From Methanolinea sp. UBA477 (GTDB taxonomy: Archaea > Halobacteriota > Methanomicrobia > Methanomicrobiales > Methanospirillaceae), in assembly GCA_002509485.1 (NCBI GenBank), contig DAWO01000112.1, forward strand, positions 1 through 10,946: DNA of 10,946 bases. The letters run 5' to 3'. The position numbers and the translations under genes are program-made. Shown piece after piece: positions 1-6,027 of this stretch (within the stretch, counting starts at the first letter, position 1; each line of letters starts with the position of its first letter). The notes under the pieces were generated by a model. That model saw only the letters and a list, made by a program, of their open reading frames with translations. It searched no databases and was not told where the DNA came from.

Positions 1-63
1 GGGAGACCAGAAGGAAGCGTAAAATACAAAAAAGGAGAGCGACAACCTTCCTTTAGAAAATTC

Positions 64-69
64 AGGTGA
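64..69 (+). promoter_or_regulatory. Shine-Dalgarno site choosing the ATG at 75
   Basis: AGGTGA lies 5 nt before ATG 75 and is fully complementary to the archaeal 16S rRNA 3' end. It overlaps an in-frame GTG at 66, so the GTG is unlikely to be the start. Another purine-rich stretch (GGAGAG near 33-38) is too far from either codon. Confidence 0.65.
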
Positions 70-74
70 ATACC

Positions 75-926
75 ATGAGAAAGTTGACCATTGCCAGTAT
101 GTTGTCGGGATTGATCCTCCTCGTAATTCTTTCCGGAGGAGGCGCCTGTGCCGACGAGGCCGTTTCAGAACCCATTCTTCCCCATGGATTCTACGGAACA
201 GTTGAGGTCGCAGGAGAACCGGCCACGGACGGTATCCGGGTAGAAGCACGTGGAGAAGGAGTCATTACGGGTGATGATGAAAATCCCATCTTCACCGTGG
301 GAGGAATGTATGGAAAGCCCGGCCTGAATCCAAAACTACTCGTCCAGGGATCCATCGCACCGGGGACACCGATTGAATTCTATGTTGGAGGAGTGAAGGC
401 AGAAGTCCGTGATGTGAAGGCCGGGGGGGAGTGGCAGACAAACATCATCTTCACACCGGGCGAGGTGACCGAACTCAACCTCAGGATCAGCACCCAGGTC
501 ACCCCTGAGGTCACGATAACGAAGACCCTGCCCACCACTTCTGTCTCGTATTACCAGGTGACGACCTCTGCGACCTCCGCAGGAAGCGCGGGTTCGGTTC
601 CCGGTGTCTCGGATCCGGGCAGCGCACCGTTGACCAGATCCGCAACCCCGAAGACGACTTCTGCACAGCCAGCCTCCTCCCCAGCCTCTCATAACCCGGT
701 GAGCGGACAGCCAGAAGGCGGAACCAGTCCCGGAGAAGCGGAACCCGGCACCGGAGAAGATAGCCCTGCGGCGGCCCCGGTTGTGACCGGCGGCTCCATC
801 CCGTCCTCGTGGATGCTCGGATTGGCAGTTGCGATCCTCGTGCTCATCGGTGCAGGAATTTACTACTCAAGCAGGAAAAAAGAGGATGGCAAGGACGAAC
901 CCGCTGAAAAGGAAGAAGAGAAGTAA
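75..926 (+). CDS. membrane-anchored surface protein, Ser/Thr/Pro-rich stalk
   Basis: Seen: 283 residues from ATG 75. An N-terminal signal peptide (charged MRK, hydrophobic core about 8-20) has a plausible cleavage after ACA, residues 24-26. A compact beta-rich domain spans about 36-139, beginning with HGFYGTVEV and ending near TELNLRIS. A Ser/Thr/Pro/Gly-rich, low-complexity linker of about 100 residues follows (140-243). One transmembrane helix covers 246-264, with a short highly charged cytoplasmic tail ending EKEEEK. Known: the pattern of FYGxV, a GxGV turn, a late FYVxG strand and a closing PGExTxLxL is familiar to me from many Methanomicrobiales cell-surface proteins, but its function is not established. 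Inference: the globular domain is displayed outside the cell on a possibly glycosylated stalk. The Cys in GGAC (residue 24) is a poor lipobox. A start at GTG 66 would add three residues (MNT). No enzymatic motif is visible. Confidence 0.75.
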   Translation: MRKLTIASMLSGLILLVILSGGGACADEAVSEPILPHGFYGTVEVAGEPATDGIRVEARGEGVITGDDENPIFTVGGMYGKPGLNPKLLVQGSIAPGTPIEFYVGGVKAEVRDVKAGGEWQTNIIFTPGEVTELNLRISTQVTPEVTITKTLPTTSVSYYQVTTSATSAGSAGSVPGVSDPGSAPLTRSATPKTTSAQPASSPASHNPVSGQPEGGTSPGEAEPGTGEDSPAAAPVVTGGSIPSSWMLGLAVAILVLIGAGIYYSSRKKEDGKDEPAEKEEEK

Positions 927-936
927 GGGTCAACCC

Positions 937-950
937 ACACATTTTTCCCA
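937..950 (+). terminator. possible T-rich archaeal terminator
   Basis: A T5 run inside a pyrimidine-rich stretch starts about 15 nt after the TAA of the surface-protein gene. Archaeal termination often needs only an oligo-T tract without a hairpin. There is a second T-rich stretch around 968-991. Weak evidence; readthrough into the protease gene is equally possible. Confidence 0.3.
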
Positions 951-1030
951 TTTAACCTTCCCCATCCTATTATTTTATCAGGGGACTTTTCCGTACAATA
1001 CCTGAATACTGGTTAAATTATCAGACAAAC

Positions 1031-1037
1031 GGGAGGT
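1031..1037 (+). promoter_or_regulatory. Shine-Dalgarno site choosing the GTG at 1046
   Basis: GGGAGGT lies 8 nt before GTG 1046, which is ideal spacing. The next in-frame ATG (1055) would be 17 nt away and would remove the first residues of the signal peptide, so the GTG is preferred. A/T-rich stretches upstream (TATTATTTTATC, 968-979) could hold the TATA box, but none is canonical. Confidence 0.6.
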
Positions 1038-1045
1038 TTTTTTAC

Positions 1046-3532
1046 GTGTCAAAGATGCCAAATGTTGTGCTTTTGCTTGCACTCATGCTGATATTCACCC
1101 CTGCCACCGGGGAGTATGTACCATATTTCAATACATTAACAGACCTTGATGATGCAGGAATGTATCCGGACAACAACACGACATTCAAAGAGAGATTCGG
1201 TGAAACACAGGTTTTTTCTCGGATGGATAAACTGAATACGGAAAATATACCGGAAGGACTGTCCAGGCGCCCGGGAGAAGAAACGCCGGATTACCTGGCA
1301 GAGATAATTGGTGCAGAAAGCAGGCTTGGACTGCTCCTGGAAGTGGAGACAATAGGAGAGCCAGGTTCTCCTGCAGGACTTGATACCACCTATACTGATC
1401 CTGTCTCGCCTGTCTCGTATTCCTCTCCCAAGGGTGCCGGCGGAAGGGCTCCGGTATGCTGCGATTTTCTCTCCTACCTGGAAAAGCTGCAGTCCGACGA
1501 GATAGAATATGGTGGAGAACACGCCCTGGGCTACATCCCGGGCCCCGTTGATCTCTCCCATAACACGGGAAAGGAGATCTCTGTCTTCAACATGCAGATG
1601 GGCGGTTCGGGCAAGGGCTATACACTCCCAGAGACCTACCAGGTCTCTGCAATCGCCGCTGAAAAATCGGAGAGCGTCGTATCCGCAGGAAACGGACTGG
1701 ATCTGCGGGTCCTCCAGAAAGTCTCGGACGTGGAAAACCAGGAGCGATGCGGGAGTTGCTGGGCTTTCTCCACCTATTCATCCCTCGAATCCACTCTCCT
1801 TCCCGAAGAGTCCTGGGATTTTTCCGAGAATAACATGAAAAACAGGCACGGATACGACTTTGCGCCATGCATGGGCGGAAATTCACTCATGGCTACGGCA
1901 TACCTCTCACGGTGGGACGGCCCCGTGCCTGAATCAACAGACCCCTACAACTCCGTCTCCTCCTCTTCACCGGCAAACCTCGAGGAGGTGAAACATGTCC
2001 AGGATGTATGGTTCATTCCTTCACGGAGCGGACCTCTTGACAACGAGAATATCAAGATGGCACTCATGGAAGAGGGGGCGCTCTACTCCACGCTATACTG
2101 GAATGACGACCTCTTCTCCGAACACCGGAACTCGTACTACTACGGCGGCAGCGCATCAGGCAATCATGCCGTCACCATCGTCGGCTGGGACGATTCCTAT
2201 GACCGCACAAACTTTGAGAGGCTCCCGGCAGGCAACGGGGCATTTATCGTGAAGAACAGCTGGGGCGATGCATGGGGAGATGAAGGATACTTCTACGTCT
2301 CCTACTACGACACCCGTATCGGGAGGGACAATGCCCTTTTCATGGCAGAAAAGACCGATAATTACCAAAACATATACCAGCATGACCCGCTCGGATGGGT
2401 TGTCTCATATGGATCCGGATCAGAAACGGAATACTTCGCCAATATCTTCACCTCTGCCGGGTCAGAAGATCTCCAGGCGGTCAGTTTCTACACCGCTGTT
2501 CCTGACGCAACATACCAGGTCAGTGTGTACCTCGACTCTTCTCACGATCCGACAAGCGGGAGACTGGCAGGCTCGGTCTCAGGGACAATCCCCATACCCG
2601 GGTATCATACCATAAAACTTGATACACCCATCCAGTTGGCCCAGGGCCAGGAGTTCGCAGCCGTGGTGAAGATTACCACGCCTGGATATCAATACCCGGT
2701 CGCCATGGAATACCCGTACAGCGGGTATACGTCCGGGGCGACTGCACAGCCGGGTGATAGTTACGTGAGCAGCGACGGCAACCGCTGGACCGATATCACA
2801 ACCATCTATCCTAATTCGAATGTCTGCCTCAAGGCATTCACGAATGATCCAGCAGTGGTACCGACCCCAACACCCACACCAACAACAGTCCCGACACACA
2901 CACCAACTCCTGAACCAACCAGAGAGACTGATGATACGCCACCTTCAGTCTCCCTCGACTCGCCCGGTTCGTATTCGACTGTTACCCCGGGATCGGCCGT
3001 GAAGATCCGGTGGTCTTCGTCAGACAATTCAGCGGTTGCAGGGGTATCCGTTGAATATTCAACTGACGGCAAGAAGAGCTGGAACCCTGTTGCAAAAGAC
3101 CTCGGGGAGAGTGGATCCGTCGACTGGATGGTGCCTGAAGATGCCCGTCCAGGGGTTGCATATATCAGGGTAACTGCAGTCGATACGTCTGAAAACAGCG
3201 CATCCGAGCAAAGATCGGTTATCATCAGGACAGGATCTGCGGATATTCCCTCTTCCCGGGCAGGAAACGCGGATGCCGACCTCTTTTCAGCTATTCGCGG
3301 CGACACGAACTCCGGCACACCCTCATCGCAGGGTGATGCCGTCCTCGAAAGATTGCAGGGGATTCCCGGTTCCGAATCAATCATCGCGGAACGATCTGCC
3401 GATACCACAGAACACCGACTCTCGGGTTACTCGCGTATTTTTCCCGGAACCGGGAAAGAGACGTCCCCTGTGCCACTGGTCTCAGGATCAAGAATCCCCT
3501 CCTCCATCCTGTCACAATGGAAAAAGGATTAA
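1046..3532 (+). CDS. secreted papain-like (C1) cysteine protease with lectin-like and Ig-like domains
   Basis: Extracellular peptidase of 828 residues. A signal peptide covers about 1-22 (MSKMPNVVLLLALMLIF, then TPATG). A long pro-region of about 200 residues has no recognised domain and carries an overlapping N-glycosylation sequon (N43/N44). The catalytic domain (about 219-435) shows oxyanion-hole Gln232, nucleophile Cys238 (NQERCGSCWAFS), His374 (GNHAVTIVGWDD) and Asn404 (VKNSWGDAWGDEGYF), so the triad is intact. Residues about 440-602 match the lectin-like beta-domain often found after archaeal C1 peptidases (TEYFANIFT, YQVSVYLD, GQEFAAVVKI, NVCLKAFT). A Thr-Pro repeat linker (606-627) and an Ig/fibronectin-like domain (about 632-735; WSSSDNSAVAGVSVEYSTDG) follow, then about 90 unassigned residues. 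There is no C-terminal membrane helix or PGF-type sorting signal, so it may be released or held through its lectin-like domain. Odd: LPETY (194-198), the usual start of the mature enzyme, is separated from the DLR motif (219-221) by about 20 residues. Confidence 0.88.
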   Translation: MSKMPNVVLLLALMLIFTPATGEYVPYFNTLTDLDDAGMYPDNNTTFKERFGETQVFSRMDKLNTENIPEGLSRRPGEETPDYLAEIIGAESRLGLLLEVETIGEPGSPAGLDTTYTDPVSPVSYSSPKGAGGRAPVCCDFLSYLEKLQSDEIEYGGEHALGYIPGPVDLSHNTGKEISVFNMQMGGSGKGYTLPETYQVSAIAAEKSESVVSAGNGLDLRVLQKVSDVENQERCGSCWAFSTYSSLESTLLPEESWDFSENNMKNRHGYDFAPCMGGNSLMATAYLSRWDGPVPESTDPYNSVSSSSPANLEEVKHVQDVWFIPSRSGPLDNENIKMALMEEGALYSTLYWNDDLFSEHRNSYYYGGSASGNHAVTIVGWDDSYDRTNFERLPAGNGAFIVKNSWGDAWGDEGYFYVSYYDTRIGRDNALFMAEKTDNYQNIYQHDPLGWVVSYGSGSETEYFANIFTSAGSEDLQAVSFYTAVPDATYQVSVYLDSSHDPTSGRLAGSVSGTIPIPGYHTIKLDTPIQLAQGQEFAAVVKITTPGYQYPVAMEYPYSGYTSGATAQPGDSYVSSDGNRWTDITTIYPNSNVCLKAFTNDPAVVPTPTPTPTTVPTHTPTPEPTRETDDTPPSVSLDSPGSYSTVTPGSAVKIRWSSSDNSAVAGVSVEYSTDGKKSWNPVAKDLGESGSVDWMVPEDARPGVAYIRVTAVDTSENSASEQRSVIIRTGSADIPSSRAGNADADLFSAIRGDTNSGTPSSQGDAVLERLQGIPGSESIIAERSADTTEHRLSGYSRIFPGTGKETSPVPLVSGSRIPSSILSQWKKD

Positions 3533-3560
3533 TGACAGCAATCCTACTATAGAGAAAGAT

Positions 3561-3587
3561 CCGGACCGTACCCGAAACGGTTCCCGG
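3561..3587 (+). promoter_or_regulatory. imperfect hairpin upstream of the radical SAM gene
   Basis: CCGGACCGT (3561-3569) can pair with ACGGT (3577-3581) plus CCGG (3584-3587). This gives a 9-bp GC-rich stem, a 7-nt loop and a 2-nt bulge, ending 17 nt before ATG 3605. No T-run follows, so it does not resemble an intrinsic terminator. It could be an operator, a 5'-UTR structure, or chance. A weak TATA-like element (ACTATAG, about 3546-3552) lies upstream. Confidence 0.35.
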
Positions 3588-3604
3588 ACACGAACACACC
3601 CTTT

Positions 3605-4588
3605 ATGGAAAAGATACTCTCTCCTGGATGCGTCCTCTGCCACGAGGGCGCAAAGATGGTCCTCTTCATCACCGGCACGTGCAGGCGCACCTGCTGGTAC
3701 TGCCCGCTTTCATTCGAGAGAAAAGGCAGGGATCACATCTATGCGAATGAGAAGAGGATCGAATGCCCGGACGATGCGGTACGGGAAGCGCTCCGAATGA
3801 GCGCTCTTGGGACGGGCATTACCGGAGGCGAACCCCTGGACAGGCTTGACCGGGTTATCGCCTTCGCACGTCGCCTCAAGGAGGAGTTCGGCCCATCGCA
3901 CCAGATCCATCTCTATACCGGGATTGCCCCCTCAAGAGAAGATCTCCAGTCCCTCTCCGGACTCGTGGACGAGATACGGCTCCATCCTCCCCAGGAACTC
4001 TGGGATACCATACTGGAGACGCCCTTCGTCGAATCGGTTCGCGAGGCCAGGAGACAGGGGTTTGTTGCAGGGTTCGAGGTCCCTGCCCTTCCCGGGATAA
4101 AATGCCTGGAATACGTCCTTTCAGAACTGGACTTCTTGAATATCAACGAACTCGAGTGGGGTGAGAGCAATGCCGGCGAGATGCGGCGGAGAGGGCATGA
4201 ACCCGAAGACGGAGTGCACAACGCGGTTCTTGGCGCCCGCACGTGGGCCGAACCGCTGACCCGCCATCCGAAGGTCCACTGGTGTTCGTCGCAGTTCAAG
4301 GATTCTGTCCAGTTGCGAAGGCGGCTTCAAAGAATAGCCAGGAACACGGCCCGGCCATTCGACGAAGTGACCGATGACGGAACCGTCGTATATGGCATGA
4401 CAGGGAGGGAATCGGTTCCACCGGATCTTCTCGGGGAGATGGACGACGATATGTATGAGGTCCTGGACAACACCCTCGAGATGGCCTGGTGGATCCTTGT
4501 TGAACTTGCCGACAGGATACCCGGAGATAAGGCAGTGATAGAGAGGTACCCCGACCATGGGATCATCGTGGAGGTGACACCACTCTGA
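3605..4588 (+). CDS. uncharacterised archaeal radical SAM protein (COG2108 type)
   Basis: Radical SAM enzyme of 327 residues; its substrate is unknown. Seen: the canonical CxxxCxxC cluster-binding motif is at C26, C30 and C33 (TGTCRRTCWYCP), followed by the SAM-binding GGEP at 74-77. Two extra cysteines precede the core (C9 and C12, PGCVLC), and a late conserved-looking block HWCSSQFKD holds C227. Known: this arrangement matches the archaeal family annotated as related to pyruvate formate-lyase activating enzyme, for which I know of no firm function. Inference: C9, C12 and C227 could bind an auxiliary Fe-S cluster or a metal. The last base of its TGA stop is the first base of the uppS ATG (TGATG), so the two are probably cotranscribed and translationally coupled. 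There is no strong ribosome site before ATG 3605. A leaderless or short-leader message is possible. Confidence 0.82.
   Translation: MEKILSPGCVLCHEGAKMVLFITGTCRRTCWYCPLSFERKGRDHIYANEKRIECPDDAVREALRMSALGTGITGGEPLDRLDRVIAFARRLKEEFGPSHQIHLYTGIAPSREDLQSLSGLVDEIRLHPPQELWDTILETPFVESVREARRQGFVAGFEVPALPGIKCLEYVLSELDFLNINELEWGESNAGEMRRRGHEPEDGVHNAVLGARTWAEPLTRHPKVHWCSSQFKDSVQLRRRLQRIARNTARPFDEVTDDGTVVYGMTGRESVPPDLLGEMDDDMYEVLDNTLEMAWWILVELADRIPGDKAVIERYPDHGIIVEVTPL
4570..4577 (+). promoter_or_regulatory. perfect Shine-Dalgarno site for uppS
   Basis: GGAGGTGA lies inside the last codons of the radical SAM gene, 10 nt before ATG 4588. It is a full-length match to the archaeal anti-SD. It fixes the uppS start and shows that uppS has its own efficient initiation signal as well as coupling to the upstream gene. 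Confidence 0.75.
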
Positions 4589-5409
4589 TGTTCCGGAAGG
4601 TCGCAGACGACCTCTACGGAAAGATCCTCCGGAGGCAGTGCCAGCACATGCCCAGGCATATCGCAATCATACAGGATGGGAACCGTCGGTATGCACGAAA
4701 CCACCGGTTAAGGACCGGTGAAGGGCACAGGGCAGGGGCCGACCGGACGGAGATGGTCCTTGACTGGGCACACGAACTCGGGATCGAACACATCACGCTG
4801 TACTCCTTCTCCACAGAGAACTTCTCCCGGGACAGCCGCGAGGTCCAGGAACTGTTTGACATATTCAAGGACAGGTTTGAACGGGTTCTTGACGACGAGC
4901 GGGTTCACCGGCACCACATACGGGTTCAGATGGTCGGTGATCCGTCGCTCCTGCCCCCCGACCTGATCGAGGTCATACACCGGGCAGAAGAATCGACGAA
5001 GAGTTACTCGGGCTATTACCTGAATGTCGCACTTGCCTACGGGGGACGAAACGAGATCATCCGTGCAGCACGACAGATCCTCGACGGAGTCAGGCAGGGG
5101 CGGCACACCATAGATGACATCTCAACAGAGCTCGTCGACAGGTATCTCCATTCGGGGAGAGGCCTCCCCCCGGTCGATCTCATCATCAGGACAGGGAATG
5201 AGTACCGTACCTCAAACTTCCTGCCCTGGCTTGCGAACGGCCACGAATGCGCTGTCTATTTCTCTGCGCCGTACTGGCCGGACTTCAGAAAGATCGATCT
5301 TCTGAGGGCGATACGGGTCTACTCGCAGAGGGTGGAATGCCTCAAGAACCAGACAGACGGGGTATGTGGGGAGCCGCACTCCTCACTTACCAAATCGCCT
5401 GGCTCTTGA
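4588..5409 (+). CDS. uppS: cis-prenyltransferase, catalytic-type (polyprenyl diphosphate synthase)
   Basis: Adds isopentenyl diphosphate in cis to an allylic diphosphate to make the long polyprenyl diphosphate that becomes the glycosyl carrier lipid; acts at the inner face of the membrane. Seen (273 residues): MPRHIAIIQDGNRRYAR with catalytic Asp30; GHRAGADR at 47-54; YSFSTENFSR at 72-81; YGGRNEI at 151-157; RTGNEYRTSNF (R201, E205, R207, S209); WPDF at 230-233. All main substrate-binding blocks are present. Odd: the C-terminal RxG motif normal for homodimeric UppS is absent; the aligned stretch reads YSQRVECLK (245-253), so CLK stands where RFG would be. The Mg-binding Glu of the bacterial ELYF block is also not aligned; HECAVYF is more like the loop of eukaryotic DHDDS (comparison from memory). 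A tail of about 20 extra residues overlaps the convergent homologue. Likely the catalytic subunit of a heteromer. Confidence 0.9.
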   Translation: MFRKVADDLYGKILRRQCQHMPRHIAIIQDGNRRYARNHRLRTGEGHRAGADRTEMVLDWAHELGIEHITLYSFSTENFSRDSREVQELFDIFKDRFERVLDDERVHRHHIRVQMVGDPSLLPPDLIEVIHRAEESTKSYSGYYLNVALAYGGRNEIIRAARQILDGVRQGRHTIDDISTELVDRYLHSGRGLPPVDLIIRTGNEYRTSNFLPWLANGHECAVYFSAPYWPDFRKIDLLRAIRVYSQRVECLKNQTDGVCGEPHSSLTKSPGS

Positions 5410-6027
5410 CTGGTAATCACGAAGTGCACGGAAAAAATCGACCTTCCTGAACCATCTCCAGTTCACATCGAGGAAGAAGAGTTCAGAATAGACGGATTGC
5501 CAGATGAGGAAATCGGTCAGGTGGCTGCCTCCCGTCTTGATGACAAGGTCAGGATCGTACGGGAAGGTCAGGTGCTCTTCTATCACCTCTTCCGTGACGT
5601 CTTCGGGAGGGATCCCTTCACGTGCGATCTCTTTTAAGCAATGGACAATCTCATCGCGTCCGCTCTTCCCGATTGCCACAAGGACTTCCATCCCCTGCCC
5701 TGTCTTCACATCCTGGTCTTCCATGTGAATATTGAGCCGTGCGATTCTTCCAATCTTCTGTATCTCTTCAAGATATGATTTTACTCTCCCCGAATCCCTC
5801 GTACTCACATGGAAGGTCACCCGCTGTATTCCTGCACCAGGCCTTCGTTCCGGCACTCCATCAATATCCCCGCCTATCCTCTCCGATATCTCCCTGCACC
5901 AGCACGTGACGTCGTACATACGACCAGGGGCATCGATCACGTCCTGTTCATTGATCATGAAGCAGATATGGGATGGAAGGGTTGATATCTGCCTGACGAG
6001 TGCTTTTTCATAGAGCCAGCGAATCAT
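5383..6027 (-). CDS. non-catalytic cis-prenyltransferase subunit (NgBR/Nus1-like UppS homologue)
   Basis: UppS-fold protein of 214 residues without the catalytic Asp. Seen: WLYEKALVRQ...LPSHICFMINEQ aligns with the UppS N-terminus, but the DGN motif is replaced by N26-E27-Q28. The C-terminal half is clearly UppS: DPDLVIKTGG (158-167, Lys for the usual Arg), TDFLIWQSVYSELFF (171-185), and VDFFRALRDYQ (196-206), ending SRARRFGK with an RxG motif at 211-213. Known: in eukaryotic DHDDS/NgBR and yeast Rer2/Nus1, the NgBR-type subunit lacks catalytic residues but donates a C-terminal RxG to the active site. To my recollection an archaeal heteromer of this kind was reported for Methanosarcina mazei. 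Inference: partner of the protein encoded at 4588-5409. No membrane helix is present, unlike NgBR. Start: ATG 6027 overlaps the polX stop (ATGA), with GGAGTG just upstream. An upstream in-frame ATG at 6090 would run 67 bases into polX and adds residues unlike the family. Confidence 0.85.
   Translation of the reverse strand: MIRWLYEKALVRQISTLPSHICFMINEQDVIDAPGRMYDVTCWCREISERIGGDIDGVPERRPGAGIQRVTFHVSTRDSGRVKSYLEEIQKIGRIARLNIHMEDQDVKTGQGMEVLVAIGKSGRDEIVHCLKEIAREGIPPEDVTEEVIEEHLTFPYDPDLVIKTGGSHLTDFLIWQSVYSELFFLDVNWRWFRKVDFFRALRDYQSRARRFGK

Noticed and set aside
11..53. Inverted repeat AAGGAAG / CTTCCTT in the leader of the first gene
   Set aside because: Only 7 bp arms with a spacer of 29 nt in a purine/pyrimidine-biased region; likely chance.
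1625..1639. LPETY as a sortase (LPxTG-type) motif
   Set aside because: It is internal, not followed by Gly or a membrane helix, and sits where C1 peptidases normally carry an LPxxY motif.
2861..2925. CCNACN-rich repeat
   Set aside because: It encodes the Thr-Pro linker of the protease. Low-complexity coding sequence, not a DNA-level repeat array or CRISPR.
2806..3408. 200-residue minus-strand open frame opposite the protease C-terminus
   Set aside because: A shadow of the plus-strand gene: its Val/Gly run is the complement of the Thr-Pro linker codons. No ribosome site or family resemblance.
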